From NCBI GenBank assembly GCA_010279815.1, contig QEOQ01000559.1, positions 616,440-648,396 of the forward strand: 31,957 nt of DNA. Reading direction: 5' to 3'. Both the position numbers and the translations under genes were made by a program. This document shows positions 1 to 9,607 of the stretch, piece by piece. This DNA comes from Brachionus plicatilis (taxonomy: Eukaryota > Rotifera > Eurotatoria > Ploima > Brachionidae). Position 1 is the stretch's first letter, and every line of letters begins with the position of its first letter. The notes under the pieces are model-generated. The model made no database searches. It saw only the letters and a program-made list of their open reading frames with translations, and was not told the origin of the DNA.

Positions 1-230
1 GACAAGTGGATTTCTGGTAATTTTACGCAATTTTACGCAAATTTACGTAAAAATTGGTAAAAATGAAAGGGAAAATAAAAAGCTCAATTTTTTAAATTTT
101 TTATTATTTTCTAATAAATTTTGAAAAAAGTATTTTCTATTCATTTGATTATATCATGCCAAAAAATTCTTTTTTTTACGTAAATTTAGGCAAAAAAAGG
201 TAAAAAATGGTAAAATAAAGTATTTTTTGG
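1..230. repeat. degenerate short repeats rich in TTTACG/GGTAAAA
   Basis: Two blocks (about 20-65 and 170-225) share a similar order of short words: ACGCAAATTTACG or ACGTAAATTTAGG, followed by runs of the form GGTAAAAA. They look like two diverged direct copies of a roughly 45-base unit about 150 bases apart, possibly the inner part of a mobile element cut by the window edge. No open reading frame of note accompanies them. The rest of 231-1584 is AT-rich sequence in which I see no gene. Confidence 0.3.
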
Positions 231-1605
231 AAAAAAATTGAGAAATTTTTATTTTTCCTAATAATCTAGCAGTCCGACCATCTGCCATTTTTTTCCAACA
301 CTATATTTTCAGTAATTTATTAATCTTTTTAAGACTAGAAGCACCAAAATTAAGAGTCATTTTGACTCGTTATGAAAAATAAAGAATAAATCATATGTTT
401 TATGTTCGAATTTATTGAAATTATTAAATTAATTGAATAAACATAGTAAATTGTTAAATTTTAGTCTTTTCTTAAGTCTTATAAAATATCCATGGTCAAT
501 AAAATAAAAGTCAATGACTAGACTCAAAATTGTTGACTTTGAGACAACTCTGGAAAAAAAGTTTATTTTTCTGTAAAATCTTTTTAAAAAATGGAACCAA
601 AATATTTTTATTAATGACGATTTTACATTTGTCAATAAGCATATCAAAATAAGAAATTATCAGAAATATATGATATATTTTTACAAAAAATTGCGTTCAA
701 TTACGAAAAATTTCCATTCAAATATCATTATTTTACAATTATATAATTTAAAAGTGTTAACTTTTTTAAATGAATAAATCACTGTTAAATCGGCAACTTG
801 AAGTTCATGATTATAATCAAATGATCAAATTTTAATTTATTAAAATCTTAGTAAAAATGATGGATTTTTTTGATTTTTTTAAAAATTAAACAAAAGATGT
901 TTATTATTTTAATTAAAAAAAAAAATCTTTTTTTTTCTAATTGACCTTTAATTTATTCTTCTAAAATCTTCACTTGAAAACTTTAAAGACAAATTTAAAA
1001 TTGACATTTGGGTGTCCAAATTATTGCTCAAATAAACGCTTTAAATGATATTTTAATATTAAAATTTCAAAGTGTTGATTAAGAATTCAATTTACTTCAG
1101 ATAAAAATTCATATAATTTTCTATCTAATTATAGATCTCATTTTATTTAGACATTACATTTTATTTTCAAATATTTAATGAAATAGGCACTTTAAAAATG
1201 ACAGATAATTTCGCTTACAGACTGTTCTATTGCTAAAAAGCTTATTTTTTGAAATTTTATTCTTATGCCTTTATGTCTTGCTGGTTTATTTGGATCAAAA
1301 TTTTAAATTAATTTAAGTTTTTGAATAAGTTCTAAATGTGTAAAAAAAAAAGAATACATAGAAAGAGTGCAACATTGAAGATGAGAAAAAGAAGATTTTT
1401 AATTGTAAAATATTTATCTTATAATAAAATTTAAACTTTTTATTAAGTCTTGTAGTATAGTGACATTATCAAACTATAAATTTAAATTTTTAAAAAAAAG
1501 ATTTTTGTTATTTTCTAAACTTATTTAAAAAAAAAGGCTAAAAATCAATTTCATGTTAGAGAAAAGGTCGAAAACTGCATCATCAATTTGAATTAAAACC
1601 GACTT

Positions 1606-1950
1606 AGGATCACCAGCAACTATTAGATGATTTAAACGACTACCTGACAAACACTCCCGTTCCAAACAAAAAGTTCAACATTTTTTATGAAAATTAAAAA
1701 AAAACTATTATTTAGTAAATCATAAAACCTTACTTTTACCTACCAACTTTATACTTCTTACTCTCAATTCATTAAATTTGTATTATGTTACCTAGTTATA
1801 ATTATTTCTGTGCTCTGATACACTCATAAAGTTTTTCCTTTTTAATATTTAATTCCACATTTCAAACGCTAGGCTAAAAAGAAGGACTATGATCCATTCT
1901 GAGTGGCCTGAGGATTACCTCAAAAAATATTTAAAATAAATAAATAAATA
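1606..1950 (+). mobile_element. 5'-truncated LINE 3' end with A-rich tail
   Basis: The segment is bracketed by a perfect 21-base direct repeat (1585-1605 and 1951-1971), which is the signature of target-primed retrotransposition. It ends in an AATAAATAAATAAATAA tail directly before the second repeat copy. Near its 5' end an open frame encodes a short C-terminal-looking peptide (DHQQLLDDLNDYLTNTPVPN, then eight more residues and a stop near 1697), followed by a 3' UTR-like stretch. This fits a non-LTR retrotransposon truncated at its 5' end. The family is not identifiable from so short a protein tail. It lies downstream of the second visible alpha2delta exon, probably in the next intron, and in the opposite orientation to that gene. 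Confidence 0.65.
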
Positions 1951-2117
1951 AATTTGAATTAAAACCGACTTGTTTTCCAAAGTAAAAAAAAATTGAAAAA
2001 AAAGTGTCTTAAAAAAGTCTGAAAATAGATCAAAATAAATTCTAATTTTATTTTTCTACATTTTTTTTAAATAAACTTAATCATGCAAAAATTAAATTCA
2101 TCATTCTCACAAATTAC

Positions 2118-5100
2118 CTTCTCTTTTCCAATTGTTCAAAGTTTTATTGCCTGTTTTCTCGTCTATCATTTCATGCTCCAGCATCTCGAACTCCTCACCA
2201 TTGTCAATAGGAATTTCGAACCTGTCCAAATCAATACTGTTCGATGTTCCTTTAACATTAAAATTGTTTGTTATCTCCTTCTTGATACTCGGATGAAAGA
2301 CAATAAATCCATTGTTGTCCAGCATTATAATGTAAATGCCCACCCCCATTTGGTACTTGGGACTCACTTTGCTGATCAACTTGAGCACCGGCACGTCCAC
2401 ACCAACAACACCTAACAAAACATCCTGGTTCCTGATGATGTCGTAGGTTTTTTTCAAAATTTCGATATCACGTGCCTCAGCTTCCTCAGCGTCCTCCTCA
2501 TCTGTTTCATCTTCAGTTGGCTTTGCAGCATTGGTATCTAGCTGATCAACTGGATCATCCTCATATTCATAGTAATAATAGTAATAGTCCGGATCATAGT
2601 AGGGATTTTCCACCATCTGTAGCTTTGTAGTGGTTGATTCTGTCTGAAGCAAATTTCTAAAATACTCATCGTCTCTTTTTAAAAGGTCTGTTTTGGATAA
2701 AAGTGAACTTTTTGTCTTGAATGCCGGTCTTGCTACGGCAATTTTTAGCTCTTTGTCCAAATGGCCGATGAAAACATTGCTCCATGTAGTCTCGTGTCGG
2801 CCTGTTAGAGCCATTGGTCTACTTAATACTGGAATGTATTCGTGAACGTGCTCGTTTATGTCTGCTAGTGTGGCTACGTGGAAATAGTGTCCATCATTGG
2901 CACATGCCATCCATTCAAGGTGGCGCGAGTCGGTCATCTCTCTGCCGATCAAGTACGTAAAAACTCTCACTTGGCGACCATTTTCCCAGTTGTATTTTCG
3001 GAACACTTGTTCAGCATTCTCACTTATGCCATCTGTAAGCAACATTATCACCTTATTACAGCCACATGTATCCGTGTTGAGATCTTTGCTCAGCAATAGC
3101 TCAAAAGATTTTGTCAAGCCTTTCACAACATCCGCAACATTGTCCGTGCTCTTGAACCATTTCAGGCGGTCGATGAAAAATTTTTTGTTTGTGCGACCAG
3201 CCTGGACGAAGCGATTGCTGTAATGGGTCTCGTTGGCTTTGTCCATCAAAAATCTCACCTAAAATGGAAAGATGGAATTTTAAATTAGATCAAAAATTTG
3301 TTTGATTTTTATTGAAATTTTAAGCAGATAATGTCGCTTTTTTTTTAAATAAAATTAGCCCAACTCAATGTAATTTAATTATTCTATTTAACTTTTTTTT
3401 GATTAATAATGGGCGAGAATTGAGAAAAAAATGAAAAATATTTTTTTTAAATTCAAATAAAAATAAAGATTATTTGGCTCTTTTATAAATACTTTTTTAA
3501 CTTTTTTAATTGATTTTCATTTTAATTTTTTTGATCTTCACTCTTTTTTGAATAAAAAATTTAGACCCAAAAGATCATAATAAAAATAAAATATCCAAAA
3601 ATTGTTAAAAGTCAGAAATTAGACAGCTTCATTGTTGTAATACTAAAAATTCATTTTAAATAAACTGAATTTTTTGATTTTATATCTTTTTACAACTTTT
3701 TAATCACTTTGATTTTAAAATGATTTAAAATCAATTATCAATATATGATTTTCACATTTTTTAATTTTTTTATCCAGTTTAGTATTTTTTTTGTTGCCTT
3801 GATTACATTTTGAATGCATTTTTTGCTTTTTTTATTTTTTTTTAATTCTCAACATTAATTTTTTGAAAATATTTTCTTTTGAAATTTTTAAAATTGTTAA
3901 TATTATTAAACAGTATTTTTTAATCAGTGATTAAATTTTATTTAATAAAAACAATAATAAAAATTATTAATCATAGATTTGACTAATTAATAAATCATGT
4001 GATCATTTATAGAAATGTTTAATTTTTTAATTTTAATCGCTTTTTTACAAATCCTTCATTTAAAATTTTAACTATTTTTTACTCAATATTTTTCAAGAAT
4101 GCAGGCTGAAAAGAGGGTCTCTCTCAATTATTTCCTAAATGAAAAAAAATTTATAAAAATTGGGGATTAAAATTTGTTTTTCTGATTTTTGAAAAAATTA
4201 TTAAAAACGTTTAAAAATAAAATTTCACTCATTAATATGATTTACGAAAAAAAGTCTATTGTCAATGTAATGACTAAAAACCGGTTCGTGCCAAAAAATT
4301 AAGATAAATATCCATACTTTTTGATGCAATTCTTTTAAAAACCATATTTTGTCTTGGGTATAAAATTATTACTTTATGTCGAAAGTTACTCGAAAGCTTT
4401 TTTCTAATGATTTTAAAATATTTATTAAAAAGATTTATATGAAAGTTCTTCAATCGGATTGGGAATAAAAAAGAAACGAAATTAAAGTTTAGTTTGCTAT
4501 ATCAATTGTAGAGGCCTTTTTTTTCAAATTTTTTTTTAGTAAAACAGACTGATCATGCCTTCAAAATAAAAGAATTTAATTTCAAAAAATTAAAAAATTT
4601 TCTTTATCATTTTGAAAAAAAGTAAAGATAATAAGTGCGTCGGTTCAAAAAGAAACATGACTAGGAAGTTAAATTGTCAAGAAGATTCTAATGGACTGTA
4701 CAATTATTTGAAAGTATGAAAATCTCAAGACGTGTCAATTAAATGCTGACAAGAAGAAGGTATCTCGGTCTAAATGTCGTCGAGTTCTTTAAAAGTGTAA
4801 CAAATATGAATTCACAATTGATGATAAAAATAATTTACTCTTGACAATAGTACTCTCTCAGGGAATTACATTTTTATGCGAAAATCAGTTTGGAATTCAA
4901 TCTCTTAATAAATGCTATTTTTTCAAACTTGAAGGATTCAATTACAATTTAAAAAATAATAATCGTCTTTTAAAATTTAGAAATCAAGAAAATTTTCTGA
5001 CAAAATTTTACTATTCTTTTGTATTTAACTCTTTATTAATTTTCATTTAATGGATGTGGAAAAAGATTATGCCATTAGCCAATATCAAGTTCAATTTTTT

Positions 5101-8100
5101 AACATAATAGAAGGAGATAGTTAAAATTTAGAAAGCAAATTGGTATTGTGAAATTCAAATACCAATTGAACAAAAATTCTTCCTTTTTTTGATCGGTTAA
5201 ATTAAAGCTAATAAAATATACTAAGAAAAATACTGCAACCTTTGTTACTTAAAACAAAATCATTATTTTCTTTTTTTTTAGTAAATTAAACCAATAATCA
5301 ATTCAAATCTTATTAATAATGAATATTTTTTGAATTATTAAAAATGATAAAAATTATTTTAAGTAAAAAAGGTGCAAAAAAGTAAGTTGTTGCAGTATTT
5401 TTCCATGTATATTTTATTAATTTTAGTGTTGTGAGTCGACTAGAAAATCATCAAGTCGACTGTAATCGACTAATTTTTTTTCGAGTCGACTTTAATCGAC
5501 TTTATTTTTCTCGAGTCGACTAAATTCGACTAAAGTCGACTTTTTTGCCGTTTTTCAAAAATAAAAAAGCGTTAACTTAAAAAAATTAATTCGAAACTAG
5601 ATTCGATTGTTTCTAACAATTAAGACAAAAGACTTTTAATATCAAACAATAAAACTAAAGTCACTGTTTTTGTGTTTTTTCATTCACTTTGATTTAACTT
5701 TTTGCAACTATGAGAAAGTTTTAGCTCATCCTTTTTCATTCAAAAAAAGCGCTCTTTTGTTCTTTGAAACTTAAGCTTCTTTTATTATTCTTTTATTGTT
5801 TGTTCATAAACATATTATGTCGAAAAAAAAAAGCATTGTTTGGAATTATTTTGTTGAGGACACTGATCGTTTAATTTGCCAAGTTTTGGTTAATAAAAGA
5901 AAATGTTACTAATATAAATGTTAAACTTTAAATTTTTTTGTATAAAATTGACAATCAAAATATAAATAAAATTTGATTTTAAAATTTATTTCAATTATTT
6001 GATTTAAGCTTCGACTTAAGTCGACTTTAAAGAAAAACTAGTCGACTAGAGTCGACTTTCAAGATTTCGAGTCGACTGTCAGAAAAATCGACTAGTCGAA
6101 AAAAAAGTCGACTTTTTCCGAGTCGACTCACAACACTAATTAATTTCAATTTTAACTGATCTAAAAAGCGCGAATTTAGATTGAATACTAGATTTTTTTA
6201 AATTGATACCACAAATATTAAATAAATGTACACAATTATTGAAAAAATCCACTAAAATTTAGATTTATACTTAATTAATTAAAAAATCACTTTTTATTTC
6301 TAATTGACAATTTTTATTTTAAGAAAAAAAAAATAATTTAAAATACCTCATATTTTAATTTTTGACAATTTTTACAATTGCCCATAATTTTCTACACCAC
6401 TTTTTATAATATACTTTTCGCAGATTTTAACAAAAATACCGCTCTATTAAAAAGAAATAAAATTTGCTAAAGTAAAAACAAATTTAATAAAAAAACGCTA
6501 AATTTCCTCTTACTCTTAGTTTTTATTAAAATAAATTTTATTCAATTGTCTTTGGTTGTATTTATTTTTACAAAAAAATTTAAAAAAAATATTGTGTAAT
6601 AATAAAAATTAAAATTGTTAATTTTTAACATTTGTGTCTATTCTAATAAATTGGTGATGAAATTAAAATAAAAAATTTTTTTTTTTTGTGTAAATTTAAA
6701 TATTTATGGATTCTAGTTTTTTGAAAAATATGGAATTAATGGTGGTAAATAAAATTCAGAAAAATATAGGTTCTTTATTTATATTAAATTTTAAACTAAA
6801 TAATACTAGAAAATTTTACTCAGATAAGTGTGATATCCTTGTATGTTTGAGCTGTAAATTTACCGAAAAAAAGTTTTATTTGAAATATAAAAAACTTTAT
6901 ATTCCATTCTTGAGTGACTCAAATTGTGAATCGATTGGAATAGTTTATATAATTAAATGTAATAAATGTAAATTATTTTATATAGGTGAATCATCTAGAA
7001 AAGCTAAAATAAGAATATTAGATCATTTATATTCAATTAGGAAATTTAAAAAAGATATTAGAAAATCTCTAAGTAATTTTAATTCATGTTCAGAAGTATC
7101 TATTCACTTTAATAAAATAAATCATGTTGAAGAAGATTTTTCATTCTATATATTTAAATCTGACCTGAAACAAGACATTGTTCGAAAATCAACTGAAACT
7201 GATCTTATAAACTTTTTCTTAAAATTTAATATACCTATTATGAACAAAAAAATTCCTAAAATTGAATATATAAAAACTCTAAGTTTTTCATAAAAAATTT
7301 TTTATCTTTAATTTTTGTTAACTTTGATTTTTTGAATTGTAAAAAATTATTCTAAATTTAAATATTAAATTTCAATTATGAAAATTCGACATTAATTTTA
7401 CATTAATTTCAAAAACTATTTTTTATTGTATTAATTTTATTCTAATTATCTATTTTTGTAATAATTAAATAATAATTTGAAAAGCAATTATTTCTATTAT
7501 GTAAAATATTACTTATTTTTTTTTTTCTTTTTCCTTTTTTTTAATTAAAAAATTTTTTATTATTAAATTTTATTCTTTCTTTCAGTCTTAAAACCTGAAG
7601 AAGGCCATTTGGTCGAAACGCGTCGTGACAATTTAATTTTTATTCGAAAGTTTTTTAAAATAAATATTTTTTTAAAAAATAATCGTAATTTCTAATTAAT
7701 AAATTTGTGGTATAAAACTTAAAAATTGTGTACATGATTTTAATGGGCCTCAAAAAAGAAAGAATTTTTGTTCAATTGGTATTTGAAGTTCACAATGCCA
7801 AGCAAATTATAGCTCCTTTCAAAATTTTAAATTTTTTCCCTGTCAAAATAAATTTTTCCAGAATTTTTTTATACCAAATTTGCACTTACCTCATCGGAAA
7901 AAAGGAGAATGTTAAAAAAGTCATTATCACTCAGGGTGTCCATGATAGCTTCGATCAACTTTTTGGCTATTTCCAACTTCAAGCCGGTCATGGATCCGCT
8001 GACATCTAGCAAAATGAGCACATCTTTGGACGAAGCAGCGGCCATTATGTACCACGATTGAAGTCTGCAATCAAAAAAGTCCTCATAAATAGGCACATTC

Positions 8101-9560
8101 CAATAAGCACCCGGGAATCGCCGGTACAGGCCGTTCGAACTGCAGAAATACTGCCAAAAAATTTCGTTATCCTGGTCGTAATTTTTTTTGAAATGCTTGT
8201 CCAGCTGCTCAGTCCAGTAGGCAGTCATGTTTATGTCCAAGTCTTGTCTGTACACATTTGTCGGCACATGTATAGTCGACTGGTTTCGGTTGATGCCCTT
8301 TTTGAACGCCTTGAAATTTTCATCATAAGTTCGGTTGATGCAGCTCACGTTCCAAAATGGAATCTTTCCTTTCAAAGCGTACTCCACCGCTGTGTAGTCA
8401 TAGGTGTCCAAATCATTGCTTTTTTCCATGAAATCATAATAGTAGTCATTGGCTGGAGATTTCGTTGTAGTCGTGGCAGCTTTTGTGGTTGTTTGGTTTT
8501 TGGGGCGTCGCACCAAGCCTGGCCGCCTCAATTTTCCCCTCCGCACACCATTTTCCCTATTCACAGACCTCTTTTCCACTTTCACATGCCCATGCATAGT
8601 GCCCGACAGCGGACACTCATCACTTCTATTGTGCACATGTCTTTTCACTTTACCAAACTGTCTGGGCATGTAGTCAAACTCTATTTCGTCATCTAGCAGA
8701 TCGAACAGATCCAGCTCGTCGTCCAGCTTGACATTGTGCCGCTTTCTGAAGCCCATGCCCTCCGATCTGCTCACCTTTTGCTTTACTCTGTGCTTCCTGG
8801 TCACATTGACTGGCCCAGTGGCCACTTCCATTGCGCCACTACTTTCCACTTCTTCTTCTGAATCCTCTGCTTCTGTTGAGTGATTGGCGGCGGCCTTTTG
8901 GACATCGCAGAAAGTCTTGGGACTCTTGGCATCGTAGTAGGCGTAGCTGGCCGATTGTTTGACTCGACCCGAGTCGCTTCGGTACTCGTCAAATGTTTGC
9001 TCTACCATGTCGGTCAAATTTTTGACAATCAGAGTCTTGTGGTGCAGCACCTGGCTGATTGTCTGCGAGATGTTGATAATCATTTCTGTGAAGTTTATCC
9101 AAGCAAACTTGGCATCTTTCCTCAGCTGGACATTGTAAGTGGCGTTGAGGAGCTTGAAGCCCGAGTAGTTCAGGCTGAGCTCGTAGAGCTCGGTGGACTT
9201 CGAGTCGATCCAGTCTTTGAACATGTCCGCATGGGTCTGGTTCAGGGACTCGCTGGAATAGTTGAACGGCTTTGGCACAGAGGCTGTTGCGGACCCAGCA
9301 CTCGGGTTTTGCTTGTTCACGTCCGCCTGGCCAGTCGAGGACTTTACTGCTGGCCTGGCGCTGGTCGACAGGGTCTTGCGCAGGTAGCCGCGCCTGGTGG
9401 TCCGAAGCGGCAGTCGGTCCGGTTCCGGCTCCGCTCTGTAATCGGCCAGCAGCACCGCTACCAAAGATAACAATATAAGCTTAATGCACACAATGATAAT
9501 GTGTTTTTTTTTAAATTTATAAAAGTATTTTAAACATTTTGCCAAAAAAATAGACTTCAT
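2118..9560 (-). CDS. CACNA2D-like: voltage-gated calcium channel alpha2delta subunit (5' part, gene continues past the left edge)
   Basis: Exon 1 is 9560-7890 (557 codons, phase 0, donor GAG|GTAAGT) and exon 2 is 3258-2118 (phase 1, donor AAG|GTAATT). The remaining exons lie outside the window. Residues 21-39 form a hydrophobic signal sequence. The VWA-N region follows, and the VWA domain starts near residue 513. Its MIDAS is intact: DVSGS at 519-523, T595 in KSTDN, and D633 in LLTDG. The intron falls inside the VWA domain at FSDE|VRFL. A Cache-like region (LLGVVGVDVP, about 838-847) comes next. Conserved alpha2delta phrases include WYIMAAASSKDVLILLDVSG and WMACANDG. Two insertions are unusual: a charged, dibasic-rich segment at about 220-372, and an acidic, Tyr-rich segment at about 738-838. 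Family role: an extracellular, glycosylated auxiliary subunit that controls trafficking and gating of Cav channels. Many NxS/T sites are visible. Domain identity is very clear; which paralogue it is cannot be told. Confidence 0.93.
5424..6138. mobile_element. hAT-type MITE with GTCGACT subterminal array
   Basis: The 715 bp segment has perfect 18-base terminal inverted repeats (TAGTGTTGTGAGTCGACT and complement) and perfect 8-base target-site duplications ATTAATTT at 5416-5423 and 6139-6146. Both features, and the TAGTG terminus, are characteristic of hAT elements. Within about 100 bases of each end the hexamer GTCGAC or its variant ATCGACT recurs many times, resembling the subterminal transposase-binding repeats known for hAT elements. 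The centre has no open frame, so this is a non-autonomous copy. It sits inside the right arm of the palindromic element at 5142-7799, so it inserted later. Confidence 0.85.
6706..7293 (+). CDS. GIY-YIG endonuclease domain ORF of a Penelope-like element
   Basis: This 195-codon ORF is the C-terminal part of a Penelope-like polyprotein. A linker with paired cysteines (CDILVCLSC, residues 43-51) precedes the GIY-YIG core. The core shows GIVYIIKCNKCKLFYIGESS (about 84-103) followed by the conserved Arg/Ile/His segment RILDHL, and a later Glu (ETDLINFF) suits the metal-binding glutamate. In this family the endonuclease nicks target DNA to prime reverse transcription; here no reverse transcriptase lies upstream, so the copy cannot move by itself. 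The first Met is only the first in frame. The frame is intact from there to the stop, suggesting a fairly recent insertion. It lies inside an intron of the alpha2delta gene, antisense to it. Confidence 0.8.
   Translation: MDSSFLKNMELMVVNKIQKNIGSLFILNFKLNNTRKFYSDKCDILVCLSCKFTEKKFYLKYKKLYIPFLSDSNCESIGIVYIIKCNKCKLFYIGESSRKAKIRILDHLYSIRKFKKDIRKSLSNFNSCSEVSIHFNKINHVEEDFSFYIFKSDLKQDIVRKSTETDLINFFLKFNIPIMNKKIPKIEYIKTLSFS
7594..7625 (+). ncRNA. hammerhead-ribozyme-like motif of the Penelope-like element
   Basis: The sequence CTGAAGA (fits the hammerhead core CUGANGA) is followed by a 4-bp helix GGCC/GGUC with an AUUU loop, and then GAAAC, the second conserved core strand. One additional A sits between core and helix, which departs from the strict consensus. 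Such motifs are known near the ends of Penelope-like elements. I cannot confirm stems I and III or a cleavage site, so activity is unproven. Confidence 0.45.
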
Positions 9561-9607
9561 GGTGATATCAGTATTGAGCGAGTGGGCCTGGCCGATTTGC
9601 GCAACAT
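9557..9607 (-). promoter_or_regulatory. upstream ORF overlapping the alpha2delta start codon
   Basis: A 16-codon reading frame (MLRKSARPTRSILISP) starts 47 bases upstream of the alpha2delta ATG and terminates with a TGA that overlaps that ATG in the arrangement ATGA. If the transcript leader includes it, translation of the main frame would depend on leaky scanning or on termination-reinitiation. A possible splice acceptor (TTTCCAAG) lies just before the upstream ATG, so the leader may begin there. That the mRNA contains this segment is inference. Confidence 0.4.

Larger units (their letters stand above)
6171..7750 (+). mobile_element. 5'-truncated Penelope-like retroelement
   Basis: The boundaries are inferred from the points where the right arm of the surrounding palindromic element stops and resumes. 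The insert contains an endonuclease ORF at 6706-7293, then an AT-rich 3' region with the motif CCTGAAGAAGGCC...GGTCGAAACGCG at 7594-7622. That motif resembles the hammerhead-type sequences described in Penelope-like elements. The reverse transcriptase domain that should precede the endonuclease is missing, so the copy is 5'-truncated. The words ATACCACAAAT and TGTACACAATT near the left end (about 6206-6237) recur in inverted orientation near the right end (about 7705-7735). Confidence 0.6.
5142..7799. mobile_element. palindromic Mutator-like element, interrupted by two other elements
   Basis: The left end reads GGTATTGTGAAATTCAAATA and the right end is its near-perfect complement (to 7799). 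About 45 bases of terminal inverted repeat are shared. The element is flanked by identical 9-base duplications AAGCAAATT at 5133-5141 and 7800-7808. A 9-base duplication with long inverted repeats is typical of Mutator-like elements. The left arm is also mirrored internally: 5340-5423 continued at 6147-6170 is the complement of 5160-5270. The palindrome was therefore once compact, like the 375 bp copy at 17212-17586. Its right arm has since been split at 5423/6139 by a hAT-type MITE and at about 6170/7750 by a Penelope-like fragment. No transposase remains, so it is non-autonomous. Confidence 0.75.
3259..7889 (-). other. 4.6 kb intron of the alpha2delta gene
   Basis: The intron is bounded by donor GTAAGT (7889-7884) and acceptor TTTTAG (ending at 3259), both phase 0, and it restores the conserved VWA reading frame. 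It is far longer than the typical 50-250 base introns of the window because of mobile-element insertions between 5142 and 7799. Between 3259 and 5132 I see only AT-rich sequence without a supportable gene; a 69-codon open frame at 4841-5050 looks non-coding. Confidence 0.85.

Noticed and set aside
429..647. 72-codon minus-strand open frame
   Set aside because: Composition is what random AT-rich DNA gives; I see no motif, promoter or exon partner.
1606..1950. tRNA-derived SINE
   Set aside because: No convincing A and B boxes; an open frame with a stop followed by a UTR and tail fits a truncated LINE better.
2083..3223. Plus-strand open frames opposite alpha2delta exon 2
   Set aside because: They are shadows of the strongly conserved minus-strand exon and have no family resemblance.
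4841..5050. 69-codon plus-strand open frame in the alpha2delta intron
   Set aside because: Low-complexity composition, no splice or family support, lies just outside the palindromic element.
8058..9478. Plus-strand open frames of up to 212 codons opposite alpha2delta exon 1
   Set aside because: The opposite strand encodes the VWA-N and VWA domains; the open frames result from that exon's higher GC content.
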